A stretch of DNA of 64,000 nucleotides from Echinicola soli (GCF_006575665.1 NZ_CP041253.1:2076001-2140000), one strand, 5' to 3'; shown: positions 17,167-26,640, numbered from the stretch's first letter. Made by a program: numbers and translations. The notes: a model not told the origin generated them from the sequence alone.

Positions 17167-18789
17167 ATGTATAGAAAACTTCTATCCTTCTTAATTTTTC
17201 TTTTCCCTATGTCGCTTCTTGCACAAGAGGCCGCTCCAACTGAAGAATTGAGTTTTGGACAAAGAATAGACCGGTCTTTCCAGCCTTTTGCAGATGCTTG
17301 GGAGGGCTTAGTACTATATCCAATTCCTATAGCTGGATATGACATTCCGATTGTGTTGATCTTGCTTGTTTCCGGAGCTACATTTTTTACAGTTTACTTT
17401 GGTGTACCGGGTATCACCAAAATGCGGCTTTCCATCAATACAGTACGGGGAAAATACGATGACTTAGAAAGAAACTATAGAGATCCGGAAAATCCCGATG
17501 TGATCCCAGATGAGGCCAAAGGCGGTGAAGTGAGTCACTTTCAAGCTTTGGCTACGGCTGTTTCCGGAACAGTAGGCTTGGGGAATATCGCCGGGGTGGC
17601 CGTTGCCATTGCCTTGGGTGGTCCAGGTGCTACTTTTTGGATGATCATTTGCGGTTTGTTGGGGATGAGTACAAAATTCGTGGAATGTACCCTTGGGGTA
17701 AAGTACCGCGATATAGAAGATGACGGTACCGTGCACGGTGGGCCGATGTACTACTTGTCACGTGGCTTGGGCCATGACTTAAAGAAAGGCCGTCTTGGCC
17801 AGTTTTTGGGAGGGCTTTTTGCCGTGCTGTGTGTGGGGGCTTCGTTTGGAGGAGGGAATGCTTTCCAGTCTAATCAAGCGTCCTCTCAGCTCGCTAACCT
17901 GTTAGACATTAATTTCCAAACCAATGGTTTCTGGATAGGGGTAGTCTTAGCGATTTTAGTGGCTGTGGTAATTATCGGAGGAATAAAGAGAATTGCGACC
18001 ATTACAGAGAAGGTGGTGCCGTTCATGGCAGCCATTTATGTGCTGGCATCATTGGTCATCCTGGGCGCGCACTATGATTATGTGGACGATGCCATTGGGC
18101 TGATCATCGATGGTGCATTTACGCCGATGGCAGGTTTAGGCGGTATGCTAGGCGTGCTGATCGTAGGATTCCAAAGGGCGGCATTTTCCAATGAAGCGGG
18201 CGCGGGTTCTGCAGCGATTGCCCACGCAGCGGTGAAGACCAAATTCCCTGCAAGCGAAGGAGTGGTGGCCTTATTGGAGCCATTGATCGATACGGTGGTC
18301 GTATGTACCATGACTGCTTTGGTGATTATTTTCTTTAATATTGACGGAGGATTGAATAATGTAGAAAGTATTTTTAACTACGGAGGAGATGGAAGTGGCA
18401 ATGTGGTCCTCAAAGAATCCGGGGCTTCTCTAGGAGGTGTCGAATTGACCACCATGGCTTATGATTCTGTTATTCCCCATTTCTCTTATGTGCTGACTGT
18501 GGCCATCATTTTGTTTGCATTCTCCACAATGATATCTTGGTCTTACTACGGCCTCCAGTCCTGGAAGTATCTGTTTGGAAGAAGTAAAGCGGCTGATTTG
18601 ACCTATAAATTGCTTTTTATTGCGTTTATTATCATTGGCGCTTCCACGACCCTAAATGCAGTGGTGAAATTCTCTGATGCCATGATCCTTGCTTTGGTCT
18701 TTCCTAATATGATTGGGCTGTTCTTCTTGTTTCCTAAAGTAAAACTTGAGCTTAAAAGATATTTGACTGCCATAAAAACACAAAAATAA
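17167..18789 (+). CDS. Sodium:alanine symporter family protein (AGCS)
   Basis: This 540-residue inner-membrane transporter imports alanine or glycine with sodium. About ten hydrophobic segments are visible. Family signatures include GTVGLGNIAGVAVAIALGGP (about 135-155), ATFWMIICGLLGMSTKFVEC, GGPMYYLSRGLG and GFQRAAFSNEAGAGSAAIAH. The first segment (MYRKLLSFLIFLFPMSLLAQ) looks like a cleavable signal, followed by a soluble stretch before the usual first helix. The open frame extends 14 codons upstream of the chosen ATG, but those codons are not family-like. It is a single gene. Confidence 0.93.
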   Translation: MYRKLLSFLIFLFPMSLLAQEAAPTEELSFGQRIDRSFQPFADAWEGLVLYPIPIAGYDIPIVLILLVSGATFFTVYFGVPGITKMRLSINTVRGKYDDLERNYRDPENPDVIPDEAKGGEVSHFQALATAVSGTVGLGNIAGVAVAIALGGPGATFWMIICGLLGMSTKFVECTLGVKYRDIEDDGTVHGGPMYYLSRGLGHDLKKGRLGQFLGGLFAVLCVGASFGGGNAFQSNQASSQLANLLDINFQTNGFWIGVVLAILVAVVIIGGIKRIATITEKVVPFMAAIYVLASLVILGAHYDYVDDAIGLIIDGAFTPMAGLGGMLGVLIVGFQRAAFSNEAGAGSAAIAHAAVKTKFPASEGVVALLEPLIDTVVVCTMTALVIIFFNIDGGLNNVESIFNYGGDGSGNVVLKESGASLGGVELTTMAYDSVIPHFSYVLTVAIILFAFSTMISWSYYGLQSWKYLFGRSKAADLTYKLLFIAFIIIGASTTLNAVVKFSDAMILALVFPNMIGLFFLFPKVKLELKRYLTAIKTQK

Positions 18790-18888
18790 GAGCTTTGTCC
18801 ACCATTAAAAGGAAGTCTTTCCTGTTGGCAAGGTATTTGAATTTATAATTCACATTAAGTAAGTGTTTATTTAAATCGTAACTGAGTA

Positions 18889-19479
18889 ATGAAAAAAATT
18901 TGGATATTGGTCATCGTCCTGGTAGGCTTGGGGACAGCTGCCAAAGCGCAGGAATTTAGTATAGGGCCTAAGTTGGGGATTTCCCAAGGGAATATTAAAG
19001 TAGATGGAGACGGGTATGAAAGTGGTAGCGAGAAATTGGGCTATCATGTAGGTGCTTTTGTGAGAATGGGCGGGAATTCGCTTTACCTTCAGCCAGAGGT
19101 GTTATACGTAAACACGGGAGGGGAAATCAAGGAAACCCAGGGATCAGAGGATAAGACTTATGAAGCATCTTTTAACCGCTTTGATGTGCCTATTATGGTA
19201 GGATTTAAAATTGGAGAGGTGTTCAGAGTCCAAGGTGGGCCAGTGGCCAGTTTCTTACTCAATTCAAAATTCAAAGATAATATCGCTCCGGATCCTGAAC
19301 CAGAGTATAAAAATGCTACTGTGGGCTACCAGGCAGGGATAGGATTTGATATTGCCAATATGATCATTGACTTAAAATATGAGGGGTCGCTGAGTAATCA
19401 GGCAGAAAGTATTGCCGGGTTTGATACAGATCAGCGGCAAAATCAGCTTATCGTCTCCTTGGGGCTTCGGCTATTTTAA
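18889..19479 (+). CDS. Outer-membrane beta-barrel protein, PorT/OmpX-like
   Basis: A 196-residue protein with a signal peptide (MKKIWILVIVLVGLGTAAKA, then QEFSIGPKLGIS). It has about eight amphipathic strands, such as SLYLQPEVLYVNTGGEI, RFDVPIMVGFKIGEVFRVQ and QLIVSLGLRLF at the C-terminus. This fits the 'porin family / outer membrane protein beta-barrel domain' group widespread in Bacteroidota, whose functions are mostly unknown. A strong terminator follows at 19502-19532. Confidence 0.82.
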   Translation: MKKIWILVIVLVGLGTAAKAQEFSIGPKLGISQGNIKVDGDGYESGSEKLGYHVGAFVRMGGNSLYLQPEVLYVNTGGEIKETQGSEDKTYEASFNRFDVPIMVGFKIGEVFRVQGGPVASFLLNSKFKDNIAPDPEPEYKNATVGYQAGIGFDIANMIIDLKYEGSLSNQAESIAGFDTDQRQNQLIVSLGLRLF

Positions 19480-19501
19480 CCCGATGCTAAAAATCACCAC
19501 A

Positions 19502-19532
19502 AGGCGGCTCTATCGGAGCCGCCTATTTTTTT
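19502..19532 (+). terminator. Terminator of the 18889-19479 gene
   Basis: AGGCGGCTC (19502-19510) and GAGCCGCCT (19516-19524) pair around a five-base loop and are followed by ATTTTTTT. Confidence 0.9.
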
Positions 19533-19770
19533 GTCGGTTTTTAAGGGATTGGGGGACAAACGGCAAGCAGAATCCAATTTATCGGAACGCAGATAACGCT
19601 GATTGGATAGGTTTTTGCTGGTTCTATTTTTTAAATTGGAAAAGCCAAGGAAAGAAAAAAATGCTGGTTTTAACCGACGTCACCTTTCCAGGTTCTATGA
19701 CTTCACGCTAAAACCCGGTCCATGCAGATTAGAGGATTGTTCCAATAATTAACAGGGACATGGATTCTTA
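19533..19770. other. Gene-free stretch with a repeat-like motif
   Basis: This lies between two convergent genes and holds no family-like frame. The segment GAACGCAGATAACGCTGATTGG (19577-19598) reads on the other strand as a sequence similar to one near 54090 (AATCAGCGTCATCTGCG), so this gap also carries a fragment of the dispersed intergenic repeats. Confidence 0.4.
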
Positions 19771-19795
19771 AAAAAAAGCATAACGAAAGTTATGC
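19771..19795 (-). terminator. Terminator of the HMA-AraC gene
   Basis: On the minus strand GCATAAC and GTTATGC (19778-19795) form a tetraloop hairpin followed by at least seven Ts (19771-19777). Confidence 0.75.
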
Positions 19796-19828
19796 ACCCG
19801 CCCTCCTTAGAAATATTGCTTGATCCGG
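19796..19828. repeat. Copy of the dispersed 'GAAATATTGCTTGATCC' repeat end
   Basis: The sequence CCCGCCCTCCTTAGAAATATTGCTTGATCC (quoted in two parts: CCCGCCCTCCTTAG then AAATATTGCTTGATCC) matches the right end of the repeats at 37.5, 37.86, 49.45 and 54.2 kb. Confidence 0.6.
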
Positions 19829-19834
19829 GATCGG

Positions 19835-20401
19835 CTACTTGAGTTGGTCTAAGCCGGAACGGGGTTTTTCCTTGAGCTTTTTGTAGGCTGAAGGGGTCAT
19901 GCCCGTGATTTTTTTGAACTGACCGGATAAATGTTGGACACTGCTGTACCCTAGTTTCCAGGCAATTTCGCTGAGCTGCAATTCTTGATTGAAAAGCAAT
20001 TCTTTCGCTTTTTCTAGCTTGAGTTTGATAAAGTACTTTTCTATGGTGGAGCCTTCCTTACTGCTGAAAAGGTGACTCATTTTACTATAATCTTCACCAA
20101 TTTCGTCTCCAAGGTATTTGGCTAGGCTTAAGGAAGCGGGGATTTCTTCCAGTAGCATCAGTTCGTGCAGTTTGTTTTTGATCCGCTCAATGAGGCGGCT
20201 GTCAATGTCTTGGATAAGTCCAAAGCCAAGTTTTTCCAAGTGGGTCTTCAGTTCGTTCAGCTTGGACGGTTCAAGGGGCTTTTCAAAAGTAACCTTCCCT
20301 AGAGCCACCTGCTCAAAAGGAATGTTTTTTTCCTTCAATATACTTTCCACCGCCATGATACAGCGTGGACAGACCATGTTTTTCACCAATAACTCAGACA
20401 T
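19835..20401 (-). CDS. AraC-type transcriptional regulator with an N-terminal HMA-like metal-binding domain
   Basis: This 188-residue protein joins two domains. Residues 1-65 read like a heavy-metal-associated domain (SELLVKNMVCPRCIMAVESI with a CxxC at C11 and C14, then FEQVALGKVTFEKPLEPSK). Residues about 75-180 are an AraC/XylS DNA-binding domain. It has two helix-turn-helices, the second being LSEIAWKLGYSSVQHLSGQF followed by KKITGMTPSAYKK. The CPRC motif suggests direct sensing of copper, zinc or another soft metal. No metal efflux gene is in the immediate neighbourhood; the divergent gene is the fused E1 dehydrogenase. A terminator follows at 19771-19795. The metal-sensing role is an inference from the motif. 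Confidence 0.85.
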   Translation of the reverse strand: MSELLVKNMVCPRCIMAVESILKEKNIPFEQVALGKVTFEKPLEPSKLNELKTHLEKLGFGLIQDIDSRLIERIKNKLHELMLLEEIPASLSLAKYLGDEIGEDYSKMSHLFSSKEGSTIEKYFIKLKLEKAKELLFNQELQLSEIAWKLGYSSVQHLSGQFKKITGMTPSAYKKLKEKPRSGLDQLK

Positions 20402-20547
20402 ACTCCTTTAAACTGAATTTGTTGGGTATAGGTTTGCCTTTTTGATAGTAAAAGTCCTGCATGGGGTTTTGGTTCCGAGAACGCCTGTGATGGGTTTGGG
20501 GAAATCATAAAACTTAGTGGCTGTGATGACATATTTTTAGACCATTG

Positions 20548-20578
20548 TTGAAGAATTGGGTGGACTGGAGTAGCTTTG
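20548..20578 (+). promoter_or_regulatory. Promoter of the E1 dehydrogenase gene
   Basis: TTG (20548-20550), a 20-base spacer and TAGCTTTG (20571-20578) match the Bacteroidota consensus 22 bases upstream of the start codon. Confidence 0.6.
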
Positions 20579-20599
20579 TTATAACCACGCTGAAAGATT

Positions 20600-22585
20600 A
20601 TGGCCAAAAAAATGGTTTTTGACAGAAAGGGACTGAGCGATAGTGATCTGTTACTATTTTATGAGAAGCTGCTTATGCCTCGAAAGATTGAAGAAAAAAT
20701 GCTTCTCTTACTTCGGCAGGGCAAGATCTCCAAATGGTTTAGTGGATGGGGACAAGAAGCCATTTCCACCGCCGCTGTCATGGCCATGAAGGAGGATGAG
20801 TTTTTGCTGCCGATGCACCGGAATCTTGGTATTTTTACTGGCAGGGATGTTCCGTTAGACCGGTTGTTTGCACAGTTTCAGGGTAAGTATTCGGGTTATA
20901 CCAAGGGACGTGACCGTTCTTTCCATTTTGGATCGATAGATCATCATATCGTAGGAATGATCTCCCATTTGGGTCCGCAGCTAGCGGTGGCCGATGGGAT
21001 CGCACTGGCCAGTAAACTGGGAGCAGAAGATAAAGCAACGTTAGTGTTTACCGGTGATGGCGCTACTTCTGAGGGCGACTTTCACGAGGCACTAAACGTG
21101 GCGTCGGTTTGGCAGCTTCCAGTGATTTTTGTCGTCGAACATAATGGTTACGGACTTTCTACTCCCAATGAGGAACAATTTCGTTTCAAACAGTTTATCG
21201 AAAAAGGTGCGGGTTACGGTATGGACGCAGTAAAAGTGGATGGGAATAATGTGCTGGAGCTGTATCATGAGTTGTCTCGAATCGTCGAGGACATCCGGGC
21301 ACATCCAAGACCATTTTTGGTGGAGGCCATGACTTATCGAATGCGAGGGCATGAGGAATCTTCAGGAACCAAGTATGTGCCAAAGGCTTATTTTGAAGCG
21401 GGAAGTAAATGTGATCCTGTGAGCAATTATGAAGGCTATTTGCTGGAGATTGGAGCGCTTAGCAAGGATACCAAAAAGGCCATTGAGAAAAGGATTGCTG
21501 AGCAGATAGAGACTGGGCTGGCAGCAGCTTTTTCATCAGCATTTCCTGTGGCGGGAAAGGGGGAGGAGCTGGATGTGTATTGTCCTTTTGAGGTAACTCC
21601 CCGAGCACCAGGTGCTTCCGGTACAGCCAGGAAACGATTAGTGGATGCCATTAGTGACGCTTTACAGATGAGTATGCGGAAGTTCCCGAACTTGGTGCTG
21701 ATGGGGCAGGATATTGGAGCTTATGGTGGGGCATTTAAAGTAACAGAGGGATTTTTGGATGAGTTTGGTGCAGATCGGGTGCGCAATACGCCGCTTTGTG
21801 AAAGTGCAATTGTCGGCGTGGCTTTGGGACTTTCCTTAAAAGGCTATAAGGCAATGGTGGAAATGCAGTTTGCGGATTTTGTGAGTTGTGGCTTTAACCA
21901 GATCGTGAATAATCTCGCCAAAATCCATTATCGATGGGGACAGCATGCAGACGTGGTCATCAGGATGCCTACCGGAGCTGGTGTAGGTGCAGGGCCCTTT
22001 CATTCACAGTCAAACGAGGCATGGTTTTTCCATACACCAGGGCTGAAGGTGATTTATCCATCTTCCCCTCATGATGCCAAGGGGTTGCTTGCAGCAGCCA
22101 TCGAAGACCCCAATCCTTGTTTGTTTTTTGAGCATAAGGCACTTTATCGATCCATTACAGAACAGGTGCCGGATGATTATTACACCCTGGAAATAGGTAA
22201 GGCCAATTTGGTGAAAGAAGGGTCTCAATTGACTGTGGTGACCTATGGAATGGGAGTGCACTGGGCGAAGAAGGTGATCGAAGAAAATGAAATCAGCGCA
22301 GATTTATTGGATTTGCGCACGCTGCTGCCCTGGGATAAGGAATGTGTGGCGCATTCCGTGAAGAAGACCAATAAGGTGATCGTCCTTCATGAAGATTGCC
22401 TGACCGGTGGCATTGGGGCGGAAATTGCCGCCTGGATCAGTGAGCACTGCTTTGAGTGGTTGGATGCGCCTGTTATGCGTGAGGGAAGCCAGGATACTCC
22501 AGTGCCTTTTGCGGCTAGCTTGGAAGCGAATTTTCTGCCTGAACAGCGCTTTAGGGAGAAGCTATTGGCATTGCTGAGGTATTGA
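20600..22585 (+). CDS. Fused alpha/beta E1 component of a 2-oxoacid dehydrogenase (branched-chain type)
   Basis: This 661-residue thiamine-diphosphate enzyme decarboxylates 2-oxo acids and passes the acyl group to an E2 lipoyl protein. Residues about 1-320 are E1-alpha, with the ThDP motif GDGATSEGDFHEALN through VVEHNGYGLSTP and the phosphorylation-loop-like MTYRMRGHEESS. Residues about 335-661 are E1-beta, with LMGQDIGAYGGAFKVTEGF, NTPLCESAIVGVALGL and GAGVGAGPFHSQSNEAWFFH. Fusion of the two chains is common in Bacteroidota. It is usually annotated as 2-oxoisovalerate dehydrogenase; pyruvate cannot be excluded. No E2 or E3 gene is adjacent. Confidence 0.9.
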   Translation: MAKKMVFDRKGLSDSDLLLFYEKLLMPRKIEEKMLLLLRQGKISKWFSGWGQEAISTAAVMAMKEDEFLLPMHRNLGIFTGRDVPLDRLFAQFQGKYSGYTKGRDRSFHFGSIDHHIVGMISHLGPQLAVADGIALASKLGAEDKATLVFTGDGATSEGDFHEALNVASVWQLPVIFVVEHNGYGLSTPNEEQFRFKQFIEKGAGYGMDAVKVDGNNVLELYHELSRIVEDIRAHPRPFLVEAMTYRMRGHEESSGTKYVPKAYFEAGSKCDPVSNYEGYLLEIGALSKDTKKAIEKRIAEQIETGLAAAFSSAFPVAGKGEELDVYCPFEVTPRAPGASGTARKRLVDAISDALQMSMRKFPNLVLMGQDIGAYGGAFKVTEGFLDEFGADRVRNTPLCESAIVGVALGLSLKGYKAMVEMQFADFVSCGFNQIVNNLAKIHYRWGQHADVVIRMPTGAGVGAGPFHSQSNEAWFFHTPGLKVIYPSSPHDAKGLLAAAIEDPNPCLFFEHKALYRSITEQVPDDYYTLEIGKANLVKEGSQLTVVTYGMGVHWAKKVIEENEISADLLDLRTLLPWDKECVAHSVKKTNKVIVLHEDCLTGGIGAEIAAWISEHCFEWLDAPVMREGSQDTPVPFAASLEANFLPEQRFREKLLALLRY

Positions 22586-22590
22586 TGGGG

Positions 22591-23388
22591 TCATTGGATG
22601 ACGTTGACCTGATCCCCTACGTTAATCACTCCTTTTTCCAATGTGATCAGATTTTGACCGAAAAGCACTTTTTTTTCGCTCAGCCGATATTTGGAAAGTG
22701 TTTTTAAGGGTTCTTTGCCTTTTATGCCTGTCTGTTGGTCCACCGTGGTCATGACACAACGTGCGCAGGGCTTAGTCCGTTTAAATTTACACTTTCCGAT
22801 TTGGAGTAGCTCCCATCCATCTTCTTCAAATGCCTCGCATCCACTGATGACGATGTTGGGGCGAAAACGCTCCATGGGGACAGGCTCTTCCAGGCGCTCG
22901 TTAAGATCGTCGAGGGAAGCCTGGCTGATCAGGAGATAAGGCATGGCGTCTGCAAAGCTGACGGTTTCGTCGTTGACTGCGTATTTTTTTTTGATCGATC
23001 GGGAAGTGTTTTCTGGCATAAAGACCAAGTGGCAGGAAGTGGCCAGTATATCTGAGAACCATTGGTCCACTTGGGGGTTTACTATTTGTCCTGATACCAC
23101 ATCATCCCAGACTTTTACTTCCATAAAACGATCCGTTTCAGGAGCGAAGGGGATGCTGATCTTTTGGTGTGGATGGAGTTTGTGCTGGACCTCTAGGCCT
23201 TTATCGGTAAGGTTTACCTGAAGAAGGGCCATGGTATGCAGAGCGCGCTGGGTCATAAAGGTACCGGAATCATCTACTAACATCCATCTTCTGTCCCACT
23301 TCAAGCCTTTTATAAATACTTGAGATGTTTCCAAACGGGTTCCGCCAAGGGATTTGATGGGGTAAATGTAAATGTCCTGTACTTTCAT
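22591..23388 (-). CDS. MOSC domain protein with N-terminal beta-barrel domain
   Basis: This 265-residue protein is related to the C-terminal part of molybdenum cofactor sulfurase and to YcbX. The N-terminal MOSC_N domain opens with VQDIYIYPIKSLGGTRLE. The MOSC domain proper carries RFRPNIVISGCEAFEEDGWE and the conserved cysteine region KRTKPCARCVMTTVDQQTG. Such proteins are thought to bind molybdenum cofactor and reduce N-hydroxylated compounds; that role is from family knowledge. It converges on the E1 gene with only five bases between the stops. Confidence 0.88.
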   Translation of the reverse strand: MKVQDIYIYPIKSLGGTRLETSQVFIKGLKWDRRWMLVDDSGTFMTQRALHTMALLQVNLTDKGLEVQHKLHPHQKISIPFAPETDRFMEVKVWDDVVSGQIVNPQVDQWFSDILATSCHLVFMPENTSRSIKKKYAVNDETVSFADAMPYLLISQASLDDLNERLEEPVPMERFRPNIVISGCEAFEEDGWELLQIGKCKFKRTKPCARCVMTTVDQQTGIKGKEPLKTLSKYRLSEKKVLFGQNLITLEKGVINVGDQVNVIQ

Positions 23389-23602
23389 ATCGAGGTTTTA
23401 ATTCCCAATTTAAGATTTTGTCCCGAAAAATCATGGAAAGAATGTGTTCTGTTGGCGTGGTGGATTCTTTTGGTTTGGCATGTGTAATGTTGTTTTCGGA
23501 AAGTGATTCTTCCTTCCACTCAGAAATAAAGAAAGAAACGATCATCCCAATGAGAAGTACAAGTAACCATCTTAATCGTTCATTTCGCCGTGAAGGATTC
23601 AT
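23270..23602 (-). CDS. Possible small membrane protein overlapping the MOSC gene (weak)
   Basis: A 110-codon frame starts with NERLRWLLVLLIGMIVSFFI, a convincing single transmembrane helix after a basic N-terminus. It then continues as a polar tail. Its last 40 codons lie inside the MOSC coding region in another frame and look like shadow sequence. Either a real small protein ends abnormally late, or a frameshift removed its original stop. No family is recognised. Confidence 0.3.
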   Translation of the reverse strand: MNPSRRNERLRWLLVLLIGMIVSFFISEWKEESLSENNITHAKPKESTTPTEHILSMIFRDKILNWELKPRYESTGHLHLPHQIPWRNPFGNISSIYKRLEVGQKMDVSR

Positions 23603-24110
23603 GCCAGCATAGATTTTTAATGTTCTTAATCGTGAGCAGCCATTCCAATATAAAAGTGCTTAGACCAACTGACTGCTAACAGTCGAAAGTCTTGCTGCTC
23701 TAAATTAATAGATGCACCTTGAGGTGAAATGGTTGCATGAATTACTTCAGAATCAGTCTTTTTTTAAAATAAATGTGATCAAAAGGCGGTAGAAAGGGAT
23801 GAGTTGATGAGGGAAGAGGGGGCAAGTGTGAACCTTGTCCCGTCTAAGCCAAAAGAGAAGTATGGTTGGGAAGTAAGCCGTGTCCGGTGGGCAGTGTCAT
23901 GGGAGATGATTTAAAAAGGTGACAAGGATGCATGAATCCAGGGCCGGCTTGACAGAATTACTACCTGAAGGTAGTGGGATTTGTCATATTTGCTGCCAAT
24001 CTGACACAGGGAAAGCGGAAAATCGGCTTGGCACATGACTTGTTAATTAAGTTTTTGAGCAATCAAGCGAATTAAGAAAACAAGAAATAAATTAAGAAAT
24101 AAAATTAGTT
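23603..24110. other. Gene-free leader region upstream of dnaK
   Basis: These 500 bases contain no family-like frame. Close to dnaK there is a short hairpin CTACC-TGAA-GGTAG (23961-23974) and an inverted pair TGTCA (23982-23986) / TGACA (24002-24006) around TGCTGCCAATC. A CIRCE element (TTAGCACTC-N9-GAGTGCTAA) is absent. The inverted pair could be a heat-shock regulatory site, but I have no firm consensus for it. Confidence 0.35.
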
Positions 24111-26045
24111 ATGGGAAAAATTATTGGTATAGACTTGGGAACCACTAACTCCTGCGTAGCCGTGATGGAGGGTAACGAGCCGGTGGTTATCCAAAACAGT
24201 GAGGGAAGAAGAACCACTCCTTCTATTGTGGCATTTTTGGACAATGGAAACGGAGAGAGAAAAGTGGGTGATCCAGCCAAAAGACAAGCTATCACCAACC
24301 CAGCCAATACCATTTCTTCTGTGAAGCGGTTCATGGGTAAAAAATTCTCTGAGGTTTCGGATGAGAAAAAACATGCGTCCTATAAGGTAGAGCAAGGTGC
24401 TAACGATACGGTAGCCGTAAAAATTGGTGACAGAAGTTATACTCCTCAGGAGCTTTCTGCGATGATCCTTCAGAAAATGAAGTCCACCGCAGAGGATTTC
24501 TTGGGCCAAGAAGTAACGGAAGCCGTGATTACTGTACCCGCTTATTTTAACGATGCAGAACGTCAGGCCACTAAGGAAGCTGGCCAAGTAGCTGGCTTGG
24601 ATGTGAAACGTATCATTAACGAGCCTACCGCTGCGGCCTTGGCTTATGGTATGGATAAAAAAGACCAGGATATGAAGATCGCTGTGTATGACCTTGGTGG
24701 GGGTACATTCGATATTTCAATCCTTGAGCTGGGCGATGGCGTATTTGAGGTGAAGTCTACCAACGGTGATGTACACCTGGGCGGTGACGACTTTGACCAA
24801 GTGATCATCAACTGGCTGGCAGAGGAGTTCAAGAGCGAAGAGAATATCGATCTGAAGCAAGATCCGATGGCCCTTCAGCGTTTGAAAGAAGCTGCTGAGA
24901 AAGCTAAAATCGAACTTTCGAGTTCTTCTTCTACAGAGATTAACCTGCCTTATATCACTGCTACACAGACAGGGCCTAAGCACTTGGTGAGAAACCTTAC
25001 CAAAGCGAAATTTGAGCAGCTGTCTGAGGATTTGGTGAAAAGATCCATGGAGCCTTGTAAGAAAGCATTGTCTGATGCCGGACTGTCAGCTTCTGAGATC
25101 GATGAGGTGATTTTGGTAGGTGGATCTACCCGTATTCCTAAAATTCAGGAAGAAGTAGAGAAGTTCTTTGGCAAGAAACCGTCCAAAGGCGTGAACCCTG
25201 ACGAGGTGGTTGCGATTGGTGCAGCGATTCAAGGTGGTGTGTTGACCGGTGAGGTGAAAGACGTATTGTTGTTGGATGTGACGCCACTTTCCTTGGGTAT
25301 TGAAACCATGGGCGGCGTGTCAACAAAACTGATCGAAGCAAACACCACGATCCCTTCCAAGAAGTCAGAAGTGTTCTCTACTGCTGCGGATAACCAGCCG
25401 GCCGTGGACATCCACGTGCTTCAGGGAGAGCGTCCATTGGCCAAGGACAACCGAAGCATCGGTAGGTTCCAGTTGGCGGACATCCCGCCGGCCCAGAGAG
25501 GAGTTCCTCAAATCGAGGTGACCTTTGATATTGATGCCAACGGTATCCTGCATGTGTCTGCTAAAGACAAAGGAACTGGCAAAGAACAGAAAATCAAGAT
25601 CGAGGCTTCTTCCGGCCTTTCAGACGATGAAATCGAAAGAATGAAAAAAGAAGCTGAAGCCAATGCTGCTTCAGATAAAGAGGAGAAAGAGAAAATCGAG
25701 AAGCTTAACCAAGCGGATAGCCTGATCTTCCAGACGGAGAAGCAATTGAAGGAATTCGGTGACAAGTTGTCTGATGGCAATAAAACCAATATCAATGGTG
25801 CATTGGAGAAGCTGAAATCGGCTCACCAGGCCCAGGATCTGGCAGCCATCACTCCTGCTATCGAAGAGCTGAACAAAGCTTGGGAAGCAGCATCTACCGA
25901 GATGTACAATGCGACGCAAGGCGCTGCTGGTGCTGAAGGTGCCGCTGATGCAGGAGCTGGTGCATCAGCTGATGCTGGAGCCGAATCAGGTGACGGTGTC
26001 TCTGATGTAGACTACGAAGAAGTAAACGAAGAAGACAAGAAATAA
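24111..26045 (+). CDS. dnaK: Molecular chaperone DnaK (Hsp70)
   Basis: This 644-residue cytosolic chaperone folds and protects proteins with DnaJ and GrpE. The ATPase domain begins with [19 protein letters not shown] and carries [48 protein letters not shown] and [13 protein letters not shown]. The linker and substrate-binding domain follow ([18 protein letters not shown]). The C-terminal lid ends in an Ala/Gly-rich tail and the conserved acidic end [12 protein letters not shown]. It has its own terminator at 26068-26097. Neither dnaJ nor grpE is adjacent. Confidence 0.99.
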   Translation: MGKIIGIDLGTTNSCVAVMEGNEPVVIQNSEGRRTTPSIVAFLDNGNGERKVGDPAKRQAITNPANTISSVKRFMGKKFSEVSDEKKHASYKVEQGANDTVAVKIGDRSYTPQELSAMILQKMKSTAEDFLGQEVTEAVITVPAYFNDAERQATKEAGQVAGLDVKRIINEPTAAALAYGMDKKDQDMKIAVYDLGGGTFDISILELGDGVFEVKSTNGDVHLGGDDFDQVIINWLAEEFKSEENIDLKQDPMALQRLKEAAEKAKIELSSSSSTEINLPYITATQTGPKHLVRNLTKAKFEQLSEDLVKRSMEPCKKALSDAGLSASEIDEVILVGGSTRIPKIQEEVEKFFGKKPSKGVNPDEVVAIGAAIQGGVLTGEVKDVLLLDVTPLSLGIETMGGVSTKLIEANTTIPSKKSEVFSTAADNQPAVDIHVLQGERPLAKDNRSIGRFQLADIPPAQRGVPQIEVTFDIDANGILHVSAKDKGTGKEQKIKIEASSGLSDDEIERMKKEAEANAASDKEEKEKIEKLNQADSLIFQTEKQLKEFGDKLSDGNKTNINGALEKLKSAHQAQDLAAITPAIEELNKAWEAASTEMYNATQGAAGAEGAADAGAGASADAGAESGDGVSDVDYEEVNEEDKK

Positions 26046-26067
26046 CATTCTTCGGGATTCATAAAAC

Positions 26068-26097
26068 AAAAGCATCTCGAGCAATCGAGATGCTTTT
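26068..26097 (+). terminator. Terminator of dnaK
   Basis: AAAAGCATCTCGA (26068-26080) pairs with TCGAGATGCTTTT (26085-26097) around a GCAA tetraloop and is followed by Ts. Confidence 0.9.
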
Positions 26098-26174
26098 TGT
26101 GTATCAGCCCAAATCTGCTTGAGCTTTTGCAGGATGGCAGTATGGTTTTAAGGACAACAGAAAAGGTGAAAACA

Positions 26175-26549
26175 ATGCGTTTGACAGAGGATAATAAACT
26201 GAAAAAACTGGTGGTCGTAGGTGACCGTGTACTGGTTAAGCTCAAAAAGGCAAGTGAAAAAACTTCCAGTGGGCTTTACCTGCCGCCAGGAGTCCAAGAG
26301 AAAGAAAAAGTACAGCAGGGGTATATCATGAAAGCCGGCCCTGGCTATCCAATCCCCATGCATGTGGAGGAAGATGAGCCATGGAAAGAAAAGGATGAAA
26401 ATGTCCGTTATGTGCCTTTGCAGGCAAAGGAAGGGGATCTGGCTATTTTTCTACTTACAGGAGCACATGAGGTAATCTATGAAGGCGAGAAATTCTATAT
26501 TGTTTCCCAAAATGCCATTTTGATGCTGGAAAGGGAAGAGGAACTTTGA
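26175..26549 (+). CDS. GroES-like co-chaperone family protein
   Basis: This 124-residue protein has a GroES-type fold signature: KKLVVVGDRVLVKLKKASEK, then TSSGLYLPPGVQEKEKVQQG at the N-terminus, and AIFLLTGAHEVIYEGEKFYI, then VSQNAILMLERE at the end. True GroES is about 95 residues. Here a charged insert (about 55-80, with EEDEPWKEKDENV) replaces the middle, and the mobile-loop sequence is altered. The frame is open 26 codons further upstream inside the dnaK terminator, so I start at MRLTEDNK. No groEL is next to it. It may serve a specialised or Hsp70-linked role, which is inference from position alone. Confidence 0.8.
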   Translation: MRLTEDNKLKKLVVVGDRVLVKLKKASEKTSSGLYLPPGVQEKEKVQQGYIMKAGPGYPIPMHVEEDEPWKEKDENVRYVPLQAKEGDLAIFLLTGAHEVIYEGEKFYIVSQNAILMLEREEEL

Positions 26550-26640
26550 GGAAAGTAGCAAGATAGAGGGAAGAGTAAAGAAGAAAGACAAAGTATCAAG
26601 TAATGAGATATGAGTATTGAGTTCTTTGTGCATTGCCTAG

